DNA of 19,126 nt, from positions 1 through 19,126 of the forward strand of contig JBKBWT010000073.1 in assembly GCA_046314415.1 (NCBI GenBank), read 5' to 3'. Positions 1-6,374 of this stretch are shown piece after piece. The notes under the pieces are model-generated. The model saw only the letters and a program-made list of their open reading frames with translations, was not told the DNA's origin and searched no databases. The stretch comes from JADJNW01 sp046314415. GTDB taxonomy: Bacteria; Bacteroidota; Bacteroidia; Chitinophagales; Saprospiraceae. Position 1 is the stretch's first letter, and each line of letters starts with the position of its first letter. A program made the translations under genes and the position numbers.

Positions 1-480
1 TTCCTGCAAATTGGAGCCAAACAACATCGCATCCAGATACACCGACGCAATGCCTTCGCGCACTTGTCGCCGCAAGTGGTTGTGATTACCATCGAAATAA
101 ACGAAGATTTTGTTCCCGGCAATTTTTGTCTGTCCCCCAATATTGGTAAAGGTCTCCTCGCTGCCAATATTACTTTGTTTGAGATCCGTCAGATCAGTAT
201 AAACAATAATCTGAATTTTTTCATTAATCCGATGCTCCAGTAAGCCTTGAATTTCCTGGAAATCCTGCTCGGCAATCATGACCACCGCCTGCCCGATGTT
301 GCGTGCTTCGCCATACCAGTAGGTGATGAAATTGTCGCTCTCGTATTGCGACCACTCGTCAAAATCGCGGTGATACTGCACGCGGTTTTTGCCGTAGGTA
401 GTTTGTGTTCCTTGTGCCCAACTGCCGGTAGCAATGCCAAAAGCCAATAACAGCAGGCTATAGCGGTAGAATAATTGCAT
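1..480 (-). CDS. N-terminal part of a large secreted protein, TolB/PD40-propeller-like family (partial)
   Basis: This open frame starts at an ATG at 480 on the minus strand and runs off the left edge after 160 codons with no stop. Residues 1-22 form a signal peptide (a hydrophobic run ending in SWAQ), so the product is exported. The mature part continues with YGKNRVQYHRDFDEW, a conserved-looking segment around YTDLTDLKQSNIGSEE, and FVYFDGNHNHLRRQVREG. From memory this resembles the N-terminus of long Bacteroidota proteins annotated as TolB-like or PD40 beta-propeller proteins, whose N-terminal part looks like a degenerate peptidase-MA domain. No HExxH zinc motif is visible here. The gene is divergent from the MBL hydrolase across 193 bases that hold an inverted 8-mer array. 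Family assignment is tentative; that this is a real secreted coding region is fairly sure. Confidence 0.6.
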   Translation of the reverse strand, partial: MQLFYRYSLLLLAFGIATGSWAQGTQTTYGKNRVQYHRDFDEWSQYESDNFITYWYGEARNIGQAVVMIAEQDFQEIQGLLEHRINEKIQIIVYTDLTDLKQSNIGSEETFTNIGGQTKIAGNKIFVYFDGNHNHLRRQVREGIASVYLDAMLFGSNLQE

Positions 481-528
481 AGAATTTCTTTTCTTAAAAA
501 CTTTTTGAATGATCAGGCGCTTTTTCAA

Positions 529-632
529 TGTGCTGAGATGCCGATTTTGCGAATGTGCCAATAAAAAAATTGCTAAAAGGATTCATTTAGAATAAGCAAA
601 TTGGCATATTGGTAAATCAGCACATCAATATA
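529..632. repeat. Inverted array of degenerate 8-mers (copy A)
   Basis: The left arm reads as consecutive units TGTGCTGA (529), GATGCCGA (537), a 9-base TTTTGCGAA (545) and TGTGCCAA (554). After about 31 bases, the right arm reads TAAGCAAA (593), TTGGCATA (601), TTGGTAAA (609), TCAGCACA (617) and a weaker TCAATATA (625). The right-arm units fit a TTRGCAMA consensus and the left-arm units fit its reverse complement. The two arms can fold into an imperfect hairpin closed by the perfect 9-bp pair ATGTGCTGA/TCAGCACAT. The same arrangement occurs at 8775-8853. The right arm overlaps the predicted promoter of the MBL hydrolase. Function is unknown. Confidence 0.6.
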
Positions 633-638
633 GCTTTT
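609..638 (+). promoter_or_regulatory. Predicted Bacteroidota-type promoter of the MBL hydrolase
   Basis: A TTG at 609-611 is followed after 19 bases by TAGCTTTT at 631-638. This fits the Bacteroidota sigma-ABfr pattern of a -33 TTG and a -7 TAnnTTTG, except for the last base. Transcription would start near 645, giving a leader of about 30 bases before the ATG at 674. The -33 element lies inside the 8-mer array. This is a prediction from motif and spacing only. Confidence 0.35.
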
Positions 639-673
639 TTTGGTGAAAACCAATACATTCTAAACGGAAAATC

Positions 674-1327
674 ATGGCAGAGGTTGTGCAAATGACATTT
701 AATCCTTTTGAGGAAAATACCTATTTGTTATACGACGAAACTAAAGAATGCGTCATCATTGATCCGGGTTGCCTGGGAGCGTCCGAAAAGCAAGCATTGG
801 CGAGCGTTATACAGGAATTAGGACTCCAACCAGTTCGGTTAATCAATACCCATTGTCATCTGGATCATATTTTTGGCAATCGCTTCGTAGCCGAAAAATA
901 TGATTTGTCGCTTGAAATACATTCCGGCGAAATTCCGGTTTTGGAGCGTGCCCCGCAGGCGGCTATGCTCTATGGTGTTCCTTACCCTGAGTTGTCGCCG
1001 GCTCCTGGCAATTTTATTGAAGACGGCGATACGATTGTCTTCGGAAATACCATTTTGGAAGCCATTCTGGCACCAGGGCATTCCCCGGCAAGCCTGTGTT
1101 TTTTCTGTAAAGCATCCAACTTTTTAATTGCGGGGGATGTCTTGTTCTATGGCAGCATCGGGCGCACCGACCTGCCCGGTGGCGACTACGATACGCTCAT
1201 TGAAAGCATTACGACTAGACTGTTGCCACTAGGGGATGATGTAAAAGTGTATCCTGGTCATGAACCCGAAACGACTATTGGCTTTGAAAAGCAGCATAAT
1301 CCATTTTTGGAAGACTATAGAAGTTAG
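674..1327 (+). CDS. MBL-fold metallo-hydrolase (glyoxalase II-like)
   Basis: A 217-residue cytoplasmic protein of the metallo-beta-lactamase superfamily, the usual length for the short hydroxyacylglutathione-hydrolase-like group. The dinuclear zinc ligands are all visible: THCHLDH at residues 59-65 (H60, H62, D64, H65), H136 in APGHSP, D155 in IAGDVLF and H196 in YPGHEP. The GRTDLPGGD stretch at about 163-171 is typical of this group. The protein lacks the C-terminal domain of classical GloB, so the substrate is not fixed by sequence; a small thioester or related hydrolase is likely. No strong Shine-Dalgarno sequence precedes the ATG, as is common in this phylum. It converges on rnhB, with only 27 bases between the stop codons. 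Confidence 0.85.
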   Translation: MAEVVQMTFNPFEENTYLLYDETKECVIIDPGCLGASEKQALASVIQELGLQPVRLINTHCHLDHIFGNRFVAEKYDLSLEIHSGEIPVLERAPQAAMLYGVPYPELSPAPGNFIEDGDTIVFGNTILEAILAPGHSPASLCFFCKASNFLIAGDVLFYGSIGRTDLPGGDYDTLIESITTRLLPLGDDVKVYPGHEPETTIGFEKQHNPFLEDYRS

Positions 1328-1354
1328 ACCAATTTTATTGTCAAAAGTCTATTT

Positions 1355-1987
1355 CTAGAAAAGTTTGCCCTGAATGTTTTCAGGAAGCAAGCGAAACGAC
1401 AAGCGATGATGCGGGCTGGCACCGTATATCTGAATAGCAGCGCGATGTGCCTCAGTCGGATACCCTTTATTGCTTGCCCAATCGTAATGAGGGTATTCAC
1501 TGGCAATTTGCATCATATAATCGTCGCGATAGGTTTTAGCCAGGATAGACGCAGCAGCGATGGAGGCATACTTGGCGTCACCCTTGATAATGCATTCAAA
1601 TGGAATAGCTTGATACGGTTGAAAACGATTGCCATCAATCAATAAAAAACTGGGTTGAATCGAAAGCTGCGCAATGGCGCGGTGCATAGCGAGAAAAGAT
1701 GCTTTGAGAATGTTGATCTGGTCAATTTCGGCGGGCGAAACCGAAGCCACTGCCCAAGCCAGGGCTTTTTCCTGAATAATAAAGCGGGCTTGGTGGCGTT
1801 GTGTCTCCGTTAATTGTTTAGAATCGCGTACCAGCGGATTGGCAAAATCCTGTGGTAGTATAACTGCTGCCGCAAATACGGGACCCGCCAGACAACCGCG
1901 TCCGGCTTCATCACACCCAGCTTCAATGCCATTCTCGCTGTAAAAAGCCAGCAGTGGAATATTTTTTTTTGATAATGCGTCAGGCAT
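1355..1987 (-). CDS. rnhB: Ribonuclease HII
   Basis: Ribonuclease HII cleaves the RNA strand of RNA-DNA hybrids and nicks at single ribonucleotides misincorporated in DNA. Counted from the chosen start the protein has 210 residues. It has the family signature GCDEAGRGCLAGPV, with catalytic D26 and E27, D118 in LLIDGNRF, and D155 in ILAKTYRD, which completes the DEDD metal-binding set. DSKQLT at about 54-59 is the usual substrate-contact motif. An upstream in-frame TTG at 2014 would add 9 residues. I prefer the ATG at 1987 because a promoter-like element predicts transcription beginning near 2018, leaving almost no leader for the TTG, and because the signature already lies close to the N-terminus in this family. 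Confidence 0.93.
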   Translation of the reverse strand: MPDALSKKNIPLLAFYSENGIEAGCDEAGRGCLAGPVFAAAVILPQDFANPLVRDSKQLTETQRHQARFIIQEKALAWAVASVSPAEIDQINILKASFLAMHRAIAQLSIQPSFLLIDGNRFQPYQAIPFECIIKGDAKYASIAAASILAKTYRDDYMMQIASEYPHYDWASNKGYPTEAHRAAIQIYGASPHHRLSFRLLPENIQGKLF

Positions 1988-2024
1988 AATGGCAACGTTG
2001 AATCGTTTTAGCAAAAGTGCAACG

Positions 2025-2054
2025 AAAACTTACAGTTACAAAACTTTGATACAA
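2025..2054 (-). promoter_or_regulatory. Predicted promoter of rnhB
   Basis: Read on the minus strand, TTG (2054-2052) is followed by 19 bases and then TAAGTTTT (2032-2025). This is the same -33/-7 layout as at 609-638. The predicted start point near 2018 supports translation of rnhB from the ATG at 1987 rather than from the TTG at 2014. Motif-based prediction only. Confidence 0.4.
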
Positions 2055-2124
2055 GTCAGTTGTTCCCATGTTTTGTTGTTGCACCTTACAAAATAAAACC
2101 AAATTGTGACCTCTAACATATGAA

Positions 2125-2178
2125 GTAGTGCCGACTTTTAGTCGGTAATCAATCTCCACCCGTTTAATTCGGCGCTAC
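2125..2178. repeat. Nested inverted repeat in the rnhB/DUF5686 intergenic region
   Basis: An outer pair GTAGTGCCG (2125-2133) and CGGCGCTAC (2170-2178) can pair with one G-T wobble. Inside the left part lies a small perfect hairpin, CCGAC-TTTTA-GTCGG (2131-2145). Because the inner hairpin shares bases with the outer arm, the two folds exclude each other. The 334-base region 2015-2348 between the divergent genes holds this repeat and the rnhB promoter; I see no gene in it. It looks like a dispersed palindromic (REP-like) unit, but a second copy is not present in the window. Confidence 0.45.
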
Positions 2179-2348
2179 CTCTTATTTATTTGCACATTTC
2201 AATGTATGCACAAAAATTGTGACATTTTACAAAAAGATCGTCCTAACTAAATAGAAAAATGCGGATAGTTTTTGAGATAAAGTGCCTAAACAACTTGGCA
2301 ATCAATTGACCAGGAAGTCTTAGCATTTTATGTATGATTGATTTTTAA

Positions 2349-4860
2349 ATGAAACATTATATGAATCGCCTGTGCATTTTTCTGTTATTGAATAGCTTGG
2401 CAATTAGCGCTTTCGCACAAATGTACACCATCAAAGGGCGCGTCCTCGATGCTGATACCAAGGAAGGACTCCCTTTTAGCGATGTATATTTTGTCGGTAC
2501 AACAATTGGTGTATCAACGGATGTAGATGGCTACTACGAAATTCGCTCGCTTGCGCTGCCCGACACCTTGGCGGCATCAGCATTAGGGTATAACATTGTG
2601 AAAAAGAAAGTCAAGCGCGATTCTATCCAAACCATTGATTTTCAACTCACTTCAAATAGCCTCGAATTACAGGAAATTGTGGTACTAGCCGGTGAAAATC
2701 CTGCCAATGCTATTGTACGCGGCATTATCAAAAACAAAGACCAGAACAAAATTGAAAGCAACGATGCCTATCAGTATGAAAGTTATGCCAAAGTAGAGCT
2801 AGACCTGGAAAACATCAGCCCGAAGTTACGGGAGAGCAAACTGCTCAAGCCATTCGATTTTGTATTTGAAAATATTGACAGTACCTCCGACGAAAAGCCT
2901 TTCTTGCCGGTTTACATCAATGAAGTTGTAGCCGATGTGTATTATGCCAAAGGCAAAGGCGACCCAAAAACGATTCTTCGCGCACAGCGCACCTCGGGGG
3001 CTGATAATGAGACGATTATAGAATATATTAAGAAAATTCATGCACCATTTAGCATTTATGATAACTGGATTTATGTGCTGGAAAAACCGTTCGTAAGTCC
3101 CTTTTCCGACGCGGGTTTAGGCTATTATGAATATTACATTACCGATAGTACCTATATGAATGGGCATTGGAGCCATCAGTTGAAATTTAAGCCTAAACGC
3201 AAACAGGAAAACACCTTTTTTGGCACTTTCTGGGTGGCAGATACGAGCTTTGCCATTCAGCGCGTGGACATGCGCATGAGTCCTGATGTGAATATTAACT
3301 TGGTGCAGCGGATCATCATTTATCAGGAATTTCAACCACGTGAGAACGATTGGCTGCCGGTGGTTCAGAAAATGATTGTGGATTTTATTCCAACCAAAGA
3401 GGTGCCCGGCATCATCGCCCGCAGGACGGAGACTTTTAAAGACATTGTCCTAAATCATCAGGAAACCCGCCAGGCTTATGTTGAAAGCGATGATAAATAT
3501 TATCGGCAGGAAGATCTGGAACGCGATCAAACCTATTGGGAACAGGCGCGCCACGTGCCTTTAACCAAAACAGAAGCTTCGGTGTATGCCCTTGTGGACA
3601 GTATCCAAAATGTGCCGTTGTACAAGACTTACATGCAATTGATTGATATTGTTTACTACGGTTATTTCGTGACTGGCTCCTGGGAAATCGGTCCGTATGG
3701 ATCGNNNNNNNNNNTTCAACCCCATTGAAGGCACCCGCCTGCGCCTGGGCGCGCGTACGAGCCTAAATTTCAGTAAGAAACTGCGGCTGGGTGGTTATGC
3801 AGCGTATGGTTTGCGCGATCAGGAATGGAAATACGGCGGCGATTTTATCTGGAAAATCAAGGATTATCCGCGCACTACGATTGGCGGTGGCTACAAAAAT
3901 GACATCAGCCTGAGCAGTGAAAGCAGCGAGGATTTCCTGGAAACCGACGTTTTTTCAGGTACTTTCCGGCGCAGCTTGCCAATGAAGCTCATTCGAATTG
4001 AGGAAGGCAAGTTTTTCTACGAACAATATTGGAAAAAGGGCTTTTCCAATCGCTTCACGCTGATTCACAGAACCATGGACCCCTACGGCGGCTTGGCGGA
4101 TAATAGTTTTGACTATGGTTTCCTGCGTGACCCCGAGACGATGAACGGCTTGGATACGACCATCAATACCACTGAATTATTGTTCAAAATGCGCTTCGCT
4201 TTTGATGAAACGGTGATAGACGAGACTTTTGCCCGGTACAGCGTGACGACAAAACATCCGATAATCGAATTACAATATGCGGCAGGATTGAAGGGCGTTT
4301 TGGGCGGCGATTATAATTATCATCGCTTGTCGCTGAGTTATCGGCATTACCTCAATATCAATCCAATTGGTTGGTTATCCTATCGTTTTGAAGCAGGGAA
4401 AGTATTTGGCACGGTGCCATTTTTGCTGATGGAGGTGCACCCTGGCAATGAAGGATTTTTCATGGCGCGCGGCATTTTTAACCTGATGAACCGTTACGAA
4501 TTTGCCAGCGATACCTACGCGCAACTCATTCTCGAACACCATTTCGACGGCTTCTTTTTGAATAAAGTGCCCTTGTTTAGAAAACTGAATTTACGTGAAG
4601 TCGCGTCTTTCAAAGCGGTAATGGGCAGCATTTCCGAAGAAAACCGCCAGGCAAATTTGCCGAATTTGTTCAATCCCAATGAGTTAGACAATTACAACGG
4701 CTTCCGCGCTCCCTCGAGCCAGCCGTACATGGAGTTCGGCGTCGGTATTGAAAATATATTAAAAATATTTCGCATTGATGCCTTGTGGCGAGTCAACTAT
4801 TTGGACAACAAACAGGCGAATCGCTTTGGCTGGGTGGGCGGATTTTATTTCTTTTTTTAA
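2349..4860 (+). CDS. DUF5686 outer-membrane protein with carboxypeptidase-regulatory-like domain (contains assembly gap)
   Basis: One gene of about 836 residues, split by ten Ns at 3705-3714. The product starts with a signal peptide (residues 1-24, ending AISAFAQ). A CarboxypepD_reg-like beta-sandwich follows at about 26-113 (YTIKGRVLDADTKEGLPF, then the VDGYYEI turn). The DUF5686 region begins near 115 with LQEIVVLAGENPANAIVRGI. The C-terminal half after the gap is an amphipathic beta-barrel ending in the aromatic run GGFYFFF. The 5' part ends on a full codon (GPYGS) and the 3' part restarts on a full codon (FNPIEG), so the true gap should be a multiple of three; three missing residues would match family spacing as I remember it. 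It is likely an outer-membrane protein of unknown role. The gene stands alone and converges on lgt. Confidence 0.85.
3705..3714. other. Assembly gap (10 Ns)
   Basis: Ten unknown bases interrupt the DUF5686 gene. Taken literally, ten bases shift the frame and give a stop four codons later. Restoring the frame needs a length divisible by three, so the run of Ns is a placeholder rather than a measured length. Confidence 0.98.
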
Positions 4861-4875
4861 TTGTAATTGTCAGAA

Positions 4876-4930
4876 TCAGAATTCACAGAATTGTAGAATT
4901 TGCAGAATTGAATAATGACTAGAATTCTGA
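4876..4930. repeat. AGAATT repeat array flanked by a 9-bp inverted repeat
   Basis: AGAATT occurs at 4878, 4887, 4895, 4904 and 4921, that is with steps of 9, 8, 9 and 17 bases. The cluster is bounded by a perfect inverted pair TCAGAATTC (4876-4884) and GAATTCTGA (4922-4930). It fills the 77-base space between the convergent DUF5686 and lgt genes. It may act as a bidirectional terminator hairpin, although it lacks a GC-rich stem and a clear T-run. The sequence differs from the TTRGCAMA arrays but the period is similar. Confidence 0.45.
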
Positions 4931-4937
4931 AAATCCT

Positions 4938-6107
4938 TTAACTCTGAACATTCTGACTCCGACTTCTTCGCCACAAAATAACACATCCCAATATTCCAAT
5001 CACAATCAATGCAATCGCAATCACCTCTGCCTGAGTCGGCTGTAATCCTAAAAAGTTATAGCGAATATTGACGCGAATACTTTCTACCCAAAAACGCTCT
5101 ATGCCGTTCAGAATCAAATACACAAAAAACAGCATACCTGGAATGACTTCCAATCGCTTCCGCAATGCCCACAGGATACCCGCTATCAAAAATGAAAATA
5201 TAGTCTCATATATAGGTGTTGGATAAACAGCAGGTTCCAAACGATTACAGTATTCCCAGGTACAACCCTCAATAGGCACCCCTTCGTTCAATACGTTGCG
5301 CGGGTAATCGTACGCCCACAACCAATCAGGCAAGAACCACCACGAAGGCTGCGCCGCCGCCACAATACCCCAGTCGCCATCGCCCGAAAATTGACAACCC
5401 AGACGCCCTACCCCGTAACCAATGATCAGTGCCGGTGCCACCGCATCCATCACGTGTAGTACAGGGATATTTTTTCTTTTCAAATATAAAAAAACACTAA
5501 TAAAACCTATTATTAAACCGCCGTAAATCGCCAAGCCTCCACCAGAGAGCAGCGTACCGATTGGATCCCGGAAAAAATCCGGCAAATGTTCCAAAACATC
5601 AAAGATCTTAGCCCCTGCTACGCCCGAAATGGCAGCAATAATCGTGATATCGCCAATGCGATGGTGTGGGTAAACTTCGTCGATACGTTCCTTTGGTTTG
5701 GGCAATTCCTTGCGCTTGCTTTCCCAATATTTCAACCCGGCAAAAGCGGCTGCTCCCAATAATCCGCCTAGCCAGCTACCCAAACCCGACAGCACTACGC
5801 CCGCTGGGTCTGCCTGAAATTCCGGGAAATTTTGGGCAATGTACAGCAGTTTAAACCCCAAAATAAAACCGAAAACAGTATTGGAAATATACTCGCCGCT
5901 TGTTGCTGGCTTGCCTTCAATCACTTTCACCTTTTCCGGCTGGAAAAAACCCAACGTGGCTTTACGTTTCAATTCGATGTACAAAAAATAAGCGCTGCTG
6001 AGAATGGCAAGCACCAAAAACAAGCCGAACGTTTTAAAAATGGACGTCCAGTTGTCGGGCGGCGTGCCAAAAAGATCGTGGAAAAAGTAAGACAAGTCGG
6101 GATACAT
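4938..6107 (-). CDS. lgt: Prolipoprotein diacylglyceryl transferase, long Bacteroidota form
   Basis: Lgt is an inner-membrane enzyme that transfers diacylglycerol from phosphatidylglycerol to the lipobox cysteine of lipoprotein precursors. This 389-residue protein is about 100 residues longer than E. coli Lgt, with extra membrane segments and a charged linker (about 128-148). Recognisable elements are GLAIYGGLIIG at 191-201, the core loop GRLGCQFSGDGDWG at 234-247, YPTPIYE at 295-301, and GIERFWVESIR at 335-345 (R337). Relative to E. coli, H103 corresponds to Y195, and the asparagine of GRIGN is C238. I believe these substitutions are usual in this phylum, but that is from memory. On the minus strand, a TACATTTG at 6185-6178 resembles a -7 element without a clear -33 partner. 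The gene is divergent from the TonB-dependent receptor. Confidence 0.82.
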   Translation of the reverse strand: MYPDLSYFFHDLFGTPPDNWTSIFKTFGLFLVLAILSSAYFLYIELKRKATLGFFQPEKVKVIEGKPATSGEYISNTVFGFILGFKLLYIAQNFPEFQADPAGVVLSGLGSWLGGLLGAAAFAGLKYWESKRKELPKPKERIDEVYPHHRIGDITIIAAISGVAGAKIFDVLEHLPDFFRDPIGTLLSGGGLAIYGGLIIGFISVFLYLKRKNIPVLHVMDAVAPALIIGYGVGRLGCQFSGDGDWGIVAAAQPSWWFLPDWLWAYDYPRNVLNEGVPIEGCTWEYCNRLEPAVYPTPIYETIFSFLIAGILWALRKRLEVIPGMLFFVYLILNGIERFWVESIRVNIRYNFLGLQPTQAEVIAIALIVIGILGCVILWRRSRSQNVQS

Positions 6108-6242
6108 GGTTATTAGGATGCCTGATTAAGAGATGCCAGATGCCAGACTCTAGCAACTGGATTTCAAATTGTTATTGCAAATGTAAAATTTTCTCTCGCA
6201 ATTCCACTTTCCGCTGTTCTAACTTCGCTGGTTACGAATCAC

Positions 6243-6258
6243 AATTTAGTACTAAATT
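6243..6258. promoter_or_regulatory. 16-bp perfect palindrome between lgt and the TonB receptor
   Basis: AATTTAGTACTAAATT is its own reverse complement. It sits 117 bases before the receptor start and 136 bases before the lgt start, in the 267-base divergent intergenic region, so it could bind a dimeric regulator of either gene. The sequence is AT-rich and no second copy was noticed, so the regulatory role is only a guess. Confidence 0.25.
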
Positions 6259-6374
6259 TCTACAGTTCAGCTTTCCACTTTTACAACTCAGCCCAAAACG
6301 CTGGCTTACCACCTTTTAATCTTGCAGTTTTGTGCCATCATTTGAATTGAAAACAACACCAAATAACTATTGAC

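Noticed and set aside
247..450. Plus-strand open frame opposite the left-edge gene
   Set aside because: It is antisense to a frame with a clear signal peptide and a protein-like sequence, and has no recognisable domain itself.
1612..1630. Another LacI-like site (TGAAAACGATTGCC)
   Set aside because: It misses one fixed position and lies inside rnhB coding sequence, so it is likely chance.
6131..6154. Two tandem AGATGCC units followed by AGACTCT, upstream of lgt
   Set aside because: Only two exact copies and no inverted partner; too short to call a repeat element.
6178..6185. Minus-strand TACATTTG as a full lgt promoter
   Set aside because: The -7 match is perfect, but no TTG is found 19-21 bases upstream of it; mentioned only in the lgt entry.
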